Source of the DNA: Caldilineaceae bacterium
Lineage (GTDB): Bacteria > Chloroflexota > Anaerolineae > Caldilineales > Caldilineaceae
Direction: 5' to 3'
Length of the DNA stretch: 7,518 nt
NCBI GenBank assembly: GCA_014879855.1
Contig: JACSRH010000396.1
Coordinates: 1 to 7,518 of the forward strand
Each line of letters starts with the position of its first letter. Position 1 is the stretch's first letter. Below the pieces are notes generated by a model. That model did not search any database. It saw only the letters and a program-made list of their open reading frames with translations, and was not told the origin of the DNA. The position numbers were made by a program, and so were the translations under genes. This document shows positions 1 to 5,754 of the stretch, one piece after another.

Positions 1-82
1 TGGAGAACGACATGGTTTGGCATAGACAATGCCGTCGTCGCGGCCTACTGAGGGCCAGATAGTAGATTTATGCTGGTCGGCA

Positions 83-116
83 ATCTTCCCGGAAGCTCCA
101 AAACTTCCGGGAAGAT
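83..116. repeat. Perfect 13-bp inverted repeat with 8-base loop
   Basis: Arms at 83-95 (ATCTTCCCGGAAG) and 104-116 are exact reverse complements, separated by CTCCAAAA. Each arm is itself nearly palindromic (TTCC-C-GGAA), so the site could bind a dimeric regulator twice, form a cruciform, or fold as a strong RNA hairpin. There is no T-run after it, so a classical intrinsic terminator is not supported. It lies about 165 bases upstream of the nuclease-like gene, and its right arm runs into the decayed repeat that starts near 120. The function is unknown. Confidence 0.75.
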
Positions 117-119
117 GTG

Positions 120-163
120 AGGAGGCAGGTGCTCAGCAGGCTGCTGGCGCTGAATCAGCGCGG
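120..163 (+). repeat. Decayed coding repeat, copy 1
   Basis: The core GGCAGGTGCTCAG (124-136) recurs exactly at 5136-5148 and with one mismatch at 4442-4454. The similarity to the 5136 copy continues for about 40 bases. In one frame both copies read RRQVLS-x-LLALN, which looks like an amphipathic helix near the end of a protein, so these are probably remnants of one gene family. I do not recognise the family. An open frame spans 29-253, but it is arginine-rich, lacks a ribosome site and looks fortuitous. Confidence 0.5.
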
Positions 164-189
164 TACGTGGAGGAAATGGCGCGGGGCTG

Positions 190-221
190 CATGAGAAGAA
201 GAAGGAGAAGAAGGGGCGGGG
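190..221 (+). other. Purine-rich tract
   Basis: Twenty-four consecutive purines (192-215, an irregular GA/GAA pattern) are followed by one C and five G. Such tracts can adopt triplex DNA, and a G-rich purine stretch in an mRNA leader could also interact with ribosomes. No repeat unit is strictly conserved, so it is not a microsatellite. It is recorded as low-complexity sequence in the leader region of the operon at 280. Confidence 0.5.
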
Positions 222-275
222 GAACGATACTTCAGATGAACAACTGCCGCTAATTTAGGCAGAGAGCGATGGCTC

Positions 276-285
276 AGTCATGACT
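276..285. promoter_or_regulatory. 10-bp palindrome over the start codon, with overlapping mini-ORF
   Basis: AGTCATGACT is a perfect palindrome centred on the ATG at 280. A four-codon mini-ORF (ATG at 269, M-A-Q-S) ends with TGA at 281-283, giving an ATGA overlap with the gene start. No good Shine-Dalgarno sequence precedes 280, the nearest purine run being AGAGAG at 261-266. Translational coupling or a repressor site is possible, but neither is shown. Confidence 0.25.
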
Positions 286-1218
286 CAGCAATATTCCTTA
301 ACCGTAATCGTCGATTCCAGCCGAGTTCTGGATGCCTGGAAATGGTTCCGTTCAGAAATAAATGAGCGACCAGTATTGGCCGGTCGCGTTTGCACTTATG
401 ACCAGAAGAGATGGGGGCGAGGCGGAGCAGTACAGCCACTCATACCGTGCGAAATTCACGTGAGGGTGTTGGCAACGCTATATTTGCTGTCCCAGTTGCA
501 CCGCGACTTTCGGCCCGTCTTTCAACTTGTAACTAACGGCACTGCTAGCGATATAGCAATCCGTACGCCAATTATCGAGACTGACATCAAAAGGTTGATC
601 AGTGATGCAACTCGGTTTCGGTGGGCTTTATCTGAGCATTTGGCTTTCTGGGTCTCACTGGCGGTGACTTCAAAAATGCCGGGAATCGGTCAGCATATTC
701 GATCGCTCCCAAACCTCTTTCCCGAGGATAAAGGTGCTGACGGAGTCTCTGCCACAATTCCCCTGAACTCAGGCGTCATTGACGTTATCGAGTATCATTC
801 TGTCAAGAGCTCGACTGGTGATCCATCCGATTTGGTGGCTACCGCTACTTTCCGCAATCGCGGTGAGGCATCAAGCTCTAGAAGGAAGTTGTTCGACGAA
901 TTCTGGTGCTTTGTCCACGAAAACCTCGGATTCAGCCGGCTGGATGAGCTACTTGATGGAATCTGTGTCCGTCTTCAGCAACCAGCAAATGACGAGATTC
1001 GGTCGGCGTTGCTTGCTCAATGCAGATTCAATGCAACCATAGTGGCAAACGATGTATTTGCAGATGCCCGCTTATTTGATGGGTATCAATTCATCGTCGC
1101 TGACTCAAGTAGATGTGTTGCAACGTACATAGGGTCATCTAATTGGGTTGCCTTTGCGGAGGAAGTCCAGTCAGAAGTGCAACGTCTGTTGCGCGCGGCC
1201 GGTGTCTGGTCTACGTAA
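280..1218 (+). CDS. Putative PD-(D/E)XK-nuclease-like partner of the helicase (divergent HamA/DUF1837-like)
   Basis: A 312-aa soluble protein with no signal peptide or membrane segment. The first gene of a two-gene operon, it ends 17 bases before the helicase gene. An in-frame stop at 256-258 leaves ATG 280 as the only ATG start. A nuclease-like core can be traced: a helix with acidic E119 (SEHLAFWVS, residues 118-126), then D154 in KGADGV (151-156), a turn (PLNSG), and a hydrophobic strand ending IEYHSVKSS (170-178) with K176. This matches the E...D...(D/E)xK layout of PD-(D/E)XK enzymes, but the acidic residue two before the lysine is S174; E171 and H173 are nearby. The rest (200-312) is mixed helix and strand. 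Size, order and helicase partner resemble HamA (DUF1837) of Hachiman/AbpAB, where this protein is the nuclease effector. The gene itself is well supported. The fold is moderately supported and the HamA relationship is an inference. It could instead be a catalytically dead or unrelated partner protein. Confidence 0.85.
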   Translation: MTQQYSLTVIVDSSRVLDAWKWFRSEINERPVLAGRVCTYDQKRWGRGGAVQPLIPCEIHVRVLATLYLLSQLHRDFRPVFQLVTNGTASDIAIRTPIIETDIKRLISDATRFRWALSEHLAFWVSLAVTSKMPGIGQHIRSLPNLFPEDKGADGVSATIPLNSGVIDVIEYHSVKSSTGDPSDLVATATFRNRGEASSSRRKLFDEFWCFVHENLGFSRLDELLDGICVRLQQPANDEIRSALLAQCRFNATIVANDVFADARLFDGYQFIVADSSRCVATYIGSSNWVAFAEEVQSEVQRLLRAAGVWST

Positions 1219-1226
1219 AGGTGAGG
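1219..1226 (+). promoter_or_regulatory. Ribosome binding site for the helicase gene
   Basis: AGGTGAGG ends 9 bases before GTG 1236, a good Shine-Dalgarno sequence at normal spacing. It decides the GTG start of the helicase and begins one base after the TAA of the upstream gene, which supports co-translation of the pair from one mRNA. Confidence 0.7.
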
Positions 1227-1235
1227 ACATAACCA

Positions 1236-4200
1236 GTGTATTCACAGTACTTGCAGGATCAGATTGAGGCACTGGGTGTTGTGGCCGAAGTCCCAGCCGA
1301 CTCAATATCACTCCTAAACGATGCGATGGCGTGTTACCTCGGGATTTTGGGCCGAGCAATCGACGCTCAATGCGATCCGCAGGGCGATTTGCTTACCATT
1401 TCTGTCCGTATGCTGCTGCTCGATGACGCCGTAATGAAGATGGATCAAAGCGATTTGACGGATCGAATCCATTATCTGATTGGAATGGTATTTGAGCAGA
1501 CTGGAGAATTGATCGCCAGAATAAAGTTCAGAACTGGTGAGAGCAGCGATTTGGTTCCACCTATGAATAACGATCATTGGTATAGGTTGGTACTATCCTT
1601 GCTGCATTATCTTGCCGGTGGTCATCGTGTACATGCTCTTAGCGTAATGAGACAGCTCGACCATTTTGATACTCGCCTTCAGCCAAGCGAAATTTCCAAT
1701 GATTACCATGACGCGACCCGAATAGTACATCAGTTGTTTTCAGGGCAAACGGAGGATGTGGGCCTGCAATCCGATAGCCGCTGGTCTCAACTTGTTCAGC
1801 AGAGCCGTCCTCCACAGAACTCGCAAGAAAAGCGGATACAGCGGTTGTCTCGTCGTATCGTTGAACGCAGACAAAATATGCTTAGTGAACTAGGGCAAGG
1901 CAACGAGCATGGCTGGCTGGGAAACCATGCTGTCACCAATGAGCCTTCAGCCGTAGCGTTTTGGTCATCATATCTGCGGCGGCTGCAGCAGCGAGGCATT
2001 ACCACCTTCACCCCTGACCAGAGAGGTGCAGGTTTTCACACTTGGCTCGGGAGCGACCACAATATGGTCGTTGCACTGCCGACCGGTGCCGGAAAGACAA
2101 TCGTTGGTGAACTGTTGACAGCACTAACGTTGACTCAAGGACGGCATGTAGTGTGGCTTGTTCCACTTCGGTCTCTGGTACGCCAAATACGTAGAGAATT
2201 GATCACCGCTTTTTCGGGAACCGGGGTAAGCGTGACTGATTTGCCAACAACGGAGGACTTCGTACCGCTCTTTGCATCAGATGCGCTTGGAACCCGATCG
2301 ATTTCGATTTGTACGCCAGAGAAATTGAGCGCCTTATTGAGGGCCAATCCGAGTGCAGTTGCCGATGTTGGACTAGTAGTGTTTGACGAGGCTCAATTGC
2401 TCGTACAGCGGGATGCACGCGCGACCACAGCAGAGACCGTTCTTCGGCAAATCTCCCGGGCTGCACCTAGCTGTCGATTTGTCCTCATGACCGCGTTTAC
2501 GAACGAAGTCGAAGTCATGCGAACGTTTCTTGACCGACTTGTGCAAAATTCCGGCAGTTGTCTTGAAATGGTTTCTGAGGCAAGACCGACACGGCGAATA
2601 TACGGAATTCTCACGGATGAGCCAAATCGCCAGGACAGCACTTCCAGCCCTGCCTTGCTACTATACCCAGCTGGTCTACAGTCTGAGATAGGTACGACCC
2701 ACCGACCATTCAGAATAACTCTTGCCGACGTTCGCTCACGGGCCCGCCAAATGGCACCGCTTACGCTATGTGAGCATTTGGTAAAAAGAACGACATCAGC
2801 GGGTCTGCGCACTGTACTATTTGTCAACAGGAAAGACTCAACTGAAACACGCGCAAGCGATCTTGCGGCACACGCTCCAATTAAGCGATCAGAGAACGAA
2901 CTGACGCTATTTGAACGCGCGCGGTTGCGCTTGGAATTGGGTAGGGCGTCAATTCTTGAGGATACGGTGCCCGGGGGAATTGCTCCGTATAATGCTGGAC
3001 TCTCTGCTCTTGAACAGCATTTGATCGAGAAACTTGTGAAATCAGGGCGCATTCGAACAGTTGTGGCTACTACCGGTTTGGCGCAAGGCGTCAATCTGCC
3101 GTTTGACATCTCGATCGTTTCGTTTCTGGCTCGGAACAGCCCGCACAATAATCGTCGAGAGCCTCTGCAACCTGCCGAAATTCAAAATATGCTTGGCCGA
3201 GCAGGGCGCGCTGGCTATGTTTCCGATGGCATTTGCCTCATTGCAGTATCATCCAATAGAAACAACTCTGTAGAAATCCTTGATCAGCAACGTCGTAACT
3301 TCTTTTCAGTTCAATCGCCTTCATCGGAGAATATCGGTTTCTTACGTCTTCTGCGAAGTGCAATGGCTGCTGGAATTGACCAACCAGACTGGCTATTTGA
3401 ACTCACTGAGCCTAATTTCAGTGAATTTCAAGCTGTTGTTTCATTCACGATGCAAGCCATTGAGAATGAGACAGATTTCACAAGTGCAATTTTGTCTCGA
3501 TTTAGCGATTTTCCATCACTACAGTCAATAACCAGCCAAGAACTGCTCAATGCAACGCGCGCTTTTAGTGAATTGGCCAACAATGTGATTGGGGTGTGTG
3601 GCGGTGACAGGATTCTGCTGGAGGCAGTCAGGCAAACTGGGATGCCTATTGAAATTCTGCAGTACTTCCTGTTGCAACTGAGAACTAGCTTTGATCCACA
3701 TCAGCTCAATCATGATGAAAAGCTAATATGGACAGACACAATGGTGGAACATGCGGTTGCCTCAGTTGCAACACGAGCTTGGTATCGGAATTTGATGGAT
3801 GGAGATCGACTAAACCTTGGGGCAATAATGTCTGTTGTTCGCAGTTGGCGTTCCGGGCAAACAATCGCTGAAATCGAGGCTCAGTGGCGTGAAAACGGAG
3901 TCGGCTATCAGGAGCGAACTCAACACATCGAACTCGGCAGTTTCCTTGCTCACGATCTCTCGATCTGGGCGCAATTCTGGGGAGCGATATCAGTCTGTCA
4001 TGAGTTGCTGTCAGAAGCGGACGGAACTGCGGTAGATGACACGATAAGCTCCCTGCAAGTCTTTGTGCGAGAGGGCGTATCAAGTATCCAAGAACTTGGG
4101 TGGCTACAAGCTTTCGATCACCTGGATCGCGTTCTCGCCCATCGACTGGCAGCTAACTCAGTAGTCCCACCCAACTATCAGGCGATTCAATCTTTCGTGT

Positions 4201-4316
4201 CGCAACAATTGGCGATGTGGAGCCGTGAACCCATTTTTCTTCCAAGCGCGCTAAGTGAAGAGGAGCGGCTTGCGCTACAGGCGGTCATTACCGATCTTTA
4301 CGGGGCCAATAATTAG
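1236..4316 (+). CDS. Superfamily 2 Ski2/Hel308-like helicase (HamB-like) with DEAQ box
   Basis: A 1026-aa protein with a GTG start behind AGGTGAGG. Residues 1-230 form a mostly helical N-terminal extension that I do not recognise. The helicase motifs follow in order: Q-motif-like FTPDQ (258-262), Walker A PTGAGKT (282-288, K287), motif Ia WLVPLRSL (307-314), Ib TPEKL (360-364), motif II DEAQ (384-387), motif III LMTA (417-420), motif IV TVLFVNRK (526-533), motif V ATTGLAQGVNLPF (611-623) and motif VI QNMLGRAGRAGY (650-661). The GVNLP and GRAGRAG signatures place it with the Ski2-like/Hel308 DNA or RNA helicases. Residues 700-1026 are helical and replace the usual winged-helix/ratchet region without obvious similarity. 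All ATP-binding and arginine-finger residues are present, so it should be an active ATP-dependent translocase. Together with the upstream nuclease-like gene it resembles HamB of Hachiman. The helicase call is near certain; the Hachiman link is an inference. Confidence 0.95.
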   Translation: MYSQYLQDQIEALGVVAEVPADSISLLNDAMACYLGILGRAIDAQCDPQGDLLTISVRMLLLDDAVMKMDQSDLTDRIHYLIGMVFEQTGELIARIKFRTGESSDLVPPMNNDHWYRLVLSLLHYLAGGHRVHALSVMRQLDHFDTRLQPSEISNDYHDATRIVHQLFSGQTEDVGLQSDSRWSQLVQQSRPPQNSQEKRIQRLSRRIVERRQNMLSELGQGNEHGWLGNHAVTNEPSAVAFWSSYLRRLQQRGITTFTPDQRGAGFHTWLGSDHNMVVALPTGAGKTIVGELLTALTLTQGRHVVWLVPLRSLVRQIRRELITAFSGTGVSVTDLPTTEDFVPLFASDALGTRSISICTPEKLSALLRANPSAVADVGLVVFDEAQLLVQRDARATTAETVLRQISRAAPSCRFVLMTAFTNEVEVMRTFLDRLVQNSGSCLEMVSEARPTRRIYGILTDEPNRQDSTSSPALLLYPAGLQSEIGTTHRPFRITLADVRSRARQMAPLTLCEHLVKRTTSAGLRTVLFVNRKDSTETRASDLAAHAPIKRSENELTLFERARLRLELGRASILEDTVPGGIAPYNAGLSALEQHLIEKLVKSGRIRTVVATTGLAQGVNLPFDISIVSFLARNSPHNNRREPLQPAEIQNMLGRAGRAGYVSDGICLIAVSSNRNNSVEILDQQRRNFFSVQSPSSENIGFLRLLRSAMAAGIDQPDWLFELTEPNFSEFQAVVSFTMQAIENETDFTSAILSRFSDFPSLQSITSQELLNATRAFSELANNVIGVCGGDRILLEAVRQTGMPIEILQYFLLQLRTSFDPHQLNHDEKLIWTDTMVEHAVASVATRAWYRNLMDGDRLNLGAIMSVVRSWRSGQTIAEIEAQWRENGVGYQERTQHIELGSFLAHDLSIWAQFWGAISVCHELLSEADGTAVDDTISSLQVFVREGVSSIQELGWLQAFDHLDRVLAHRLAANSVVPPNYQAIQSFVSQQLAMWSREPIFLPSALSEEERLALQAVITDLYGANN

Positions 4317-4420
4317 CACTGAAGGTGTGTGTATTTGCTGTGTTCCCGCCCTCTTCGAAGTCTGCGGCGAAGGCGACTCCGAGTGCGGCATGACTTCCAC
4401 GAAACCAGCCAGGGCATCCG

Positions 4421-4454
4421 CTACACGATACACAAGGCGGCGGCAGGTGTTCAG
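4421..4454 (+). repeat. Decayed coding repeat, copy 2
   Basis: CGGCGGCAGGTGTTCAG at 4438-4454 matches the repeat at 5132-5148 with one mismatch. The sequence before it reads R-Y-T-I-H-K, against R-H-A-I-H-E-T-A before the 5136 copy, with a few bases lost between the aligned parts. It lies just downstream of the helicase gene, so copies 1 and 2 sit on either side of the operon in the same orientation. Bases 4317-4420, between the helicase stop and this repeat, show no gene, terminator or promoter that I can support. Confidence 0.4.
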
Positions 4455-4462
4455 ATCCGGTC

Positions 4463-4681
4463 GACGAACTACTGCGGCTGGAGAACTCGCTACGCGAGTT
4501 GGAGCAGCGCTACGCATAGCCCTCCGCCGAGTTCTATGCGCGTTTTGTAGCAGGCGGGGCCGGGGATGAGCCGGAGTTCGTAGCGTGGGCGGCGCGCTAC
4601 GAAGCGTTCATGCACTTGAAGACCGCCATCTCAGAGAGCCTCAAACTCGTGGTAGCGACGCCGGTGGTTGCCACCGTTTGA
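4463..4681 (+). pseudogene. Broken antitoxin gene of the TumE-type toxin module
   Basis: One frame reads DELLRLENSLRELEQRYA, then TAG (4517-4519), then PSAEFYARFVAGG and GDEPEFVAWAARYEAF, ending at TGA 4679-4681. The pattern LRxLExxYG-MPSxEFYxRFxAGExGDxxxFxxWAxxYE is typical of small helical antitoxins encoded before DUF6516/TumE toxins, so the TAG region probably replaces the usual G-M before PS. No start codon is visible in frame upstream: the frame stays open back past 4400 without a credible ATG, so the 5' end is also damaged or has shifted frame inside the repeat at 4421-4454. The gap to the toxin start at 4691 is 9 bases, as in a normal toxin-antitoxin operon. The antitoxin is almost certainly not made. 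The family call is by motif memory. Confidence 0.6.
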
Positions 4682-4690
4682 CCCGCGCAT

Positions 4691-5100
4691 ATGAATCTCA
4701 AACGTTACCTCGCGTTTGTCCACGATTTGCTCAATTCGCGCCGCGACATCACCCTTGAGGATCTCTTCATCGAGGAGACCGAACCGGAGCATACCGGCAT
4801 CATCGAGGGCCGTCTGCGCTACTGAGACGGTTCTTTTTCAAGTTTGTCGAGCAGTTGGTTGTGCATGGTGCTCTCTTGACCAAGCCCCGATACGCTTACC
4901 ATTTCCAGGACGGCGCAGGCGTGCTCGTGTTTCGCTACGACAATGTCGCTCACTACCCTGCGATCAGCACATTTCCTCACCACAAACATGTAGGTGCACG
5001 CACCGGTGACAGTCAGACTGTCATCGCTACGTTGCCGCCATCACTGACGGATGTGCTCCAGGAGATTGACGCGTATCTGTATGGCAGCCAGGAACCGTAG
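4691..5100 (+). pseudogene. Broken TumE-family (DUF6516) toxin
   Basis: Reading from ATG 4691 gives MNLKRYLAFVHDLLNSRRD... up to RLRY, then TGA at 4823-4825 (codon 45). A base has also been lost in the T-run at 4834-4838: adding one T restores DGSFFKFVEQLVVHG, and the frame then runs to TAG 5098-5100. The repaired protein would be 136 codons, normal for TumE-type toxins. The later part carries the family signature: YAYHFQD, then VFRYDNVAHYPAISTFPHHKH, and a C-terminal helix DVLQEIDAYLYG. The RYDN and HHKH clusters are the conserved, presumably catalytic, parts of this ribonuclease-like toxin family. Two independent lesions argue against a sequencing error or programmed recoding. An internal start of the second half would lack the N-terminal strands. 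The downstream half is still open, so the inactivation is probably recent. Confidence 0.7.
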
Positions 5101-5110
5101 CTGTGTGCGG

Positions 5111-5169
5111 CACGCGATCCACGAGACAGCGCGGCGGCAGGTGCTCAGCCTGCTGCTGGCACTCAACTG
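5111..5169 (+). repeat. Decayed coding repeat, copy 3 (longest)
   Basis: This copy reads RHAIHETARRQVLSLLLALN from about 5109, immediately after the TumE remnant. It shares about 40 bases with 124-163 and about 17 bases (one mismatch) with 4438-4454. It has no start codon, and the frame that carries the match gives no recognisable protein after the ALN. The rest of 5170-5341 holds no gene that I can support. One frame there runs to a TAG at 5305 (ending AVEMLA), which could be another gene tail but is unrecognised. Confidence 0.5.
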
Positions 5170-5341
5170 CGCGGGGCCGAGGGTGTGCAGCCTCGCAACG
5201 TGGGTTCGGAAACGGGAGACGGGTGGGTAGATGCTGACATGTTAGATGGGTCATGCACTGTTTTCGGTGACGCTGCGGTCAGCGCCGTCGAAATGCTGGC
5301 GTAGGTTAACTGGGGCCATAGGAAAAGCTTGGGGGGCGAGA

Positions 5342-5580
5342 ATGCAAACATATCGAACATTGGGCGTCATCCAGGAATCTGGTCAGATTCTGTTGTCGAA
5401 CCTGCCATTTCGTCCTGGTCAACTGGTCGAAGTGCTTGTCCTGGTGAAGACCAGCACCAGAATGGCTTGACCGAGAAACTGGCGCTGCTTTTCAAGGAAA
5501 CGCAGGCGCTGCCTCAGGTGCAGGTGTTGACTGAAGCCGAGATCGCGGCCGAGATCGCCGCCTATCGGAGTGGTCAATGA
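5342..5580 (+). pseudogene. Antitoxin of a PIN-toxin module, broken by a one-base deletion
   Basis: From ATG 5342 the frame reads MQTYRTLGVIQESGQILLSN and continues through FRPGQLVEVLVLV, then goes astray and stops at TGA 5468-5470. Adding one G near 5446 (GGTGAAGAC to GGTGGAAGAC) restores EDQHQNGLTEKLALLFKETQ and the frame closes at TGA 5578-5580, about 79 aa in all. The N-terminal half is a small beta-rich AbrB/MazE-like part (xxIxExGQIxLxxLPxxxGQxVEVxVLVE). The C-terminal half is the toxin-binding tail (LTEAEIAAEIAAYRSG). The stop overlaps the toxin start as ATGA, the standard coupling of such pairs. The antitoxin should be inactive unless frameshifting occurs, which nothing here suggests: there is no slippery heptamer at the break. 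Confidence 0.65.
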
Positions 5581-5726
5581 GGGTGGTGATTGACACCAAC
5601 GTGGTGGTGTCAGCGTACGCGGGCTCTACATCCTCAGCGTGCTCACTCCGCTCGGCCAACTTACTGCGCCCGACTCGTTTGAAACCGCATGATTGTGCGA
5701 TATACTGGCGCGACGAGTACGAGTGA
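5577..5726 (+). pseudogene. Remnant of a PIN-domain toxin
   Basis: ATG 5577 overlaps the antitoxin stop (ATGA). The first residues MRVVIDTNVVVSAYAG are a textbook PIN-domain start: strand, catalytic Asp6 in IDTN, helix. After about residue 16 the similarity stops, and the frame ends at TGA 5724-5726 after 49 codons, compared with about 130-150 for a complete PIN toxin. The remaining acidic residues of the active site are missing, so it cannot be a working ribonuclease. The likely cause is an internal deletion that joined the 5' end to unrelated sequence, now carrying the promoter at 5679-5706. Confidence 0.7.
5679..5706 (+). promoter_or_regulatory. Sigma-70-type promoter for the 129-aa gene
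   Basis: TTGAAA (5679-5684) and TATACT (5701-5706) are separated by 16 bases, the best promoter match in the window. Transcription would start near 5713, giving a leader of about 42 bases before ATG 5755. It lies within the PIN-toxin remnant, so it probably belonged to the downstream gene before the toxin was truncated, or was brought in by the deletion. Confidence 0.55.
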
Positions 5727-5754
5727 TGCACCTGAAGTCATGTCAGGATCAACT

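Noticed and set aside
1..51. Possible 3' end of an upstream plus-strand gene (frame ending at TGA 49-51, reading FGIDNAVVAAY).
   Set aside because: Only 16 codons are visible with no recognisable motif, and a second frame is open to 60 as well, so no gene call can be supported.
29..253. 74-codon open frame before the operon.
   Set aside because: It crosses a hairpin, a decayed repeat and a purine tract that produces a run of arginines. There is no ribosome site and no family resemblance.
2393..3148. Long minus-strand open frame (251 codons) within the helicase gene.
   Set aside because: It is antisense to conserved helicase motifs II-V, is Arg/Ser-rich and has no recognisable domain. It is a shadow of the coding frame.
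3706..4083. Minus-strand 125-codon frame opposite the helicase C-terminus.
   Set aside because: It has no ribosome site, no motif and a composition typical of an antisense shadow.
4484..4500. 7-bp inverted repeat AACTCGC-TAC-GCGAGTT.
   Set aside because: It lies inside the antitoxin remnant and encodes its helix. No independent sign of function.
4255..4569. Arginine/serine-rich plus-strand frame overlapping the helicase end.
   Set aside because: It overlaps the real helicase C-terminus and the antitoxin remnant, whose frame has family resemblance. The product has none.
5007..5023. 7-bp inverted repeat TGACAGT-CAG-ACTGTCA.
   Set aside because: It lies within the TumE coding remnant with no T-run, so it is more likely chance within codons than a terminator or operator.
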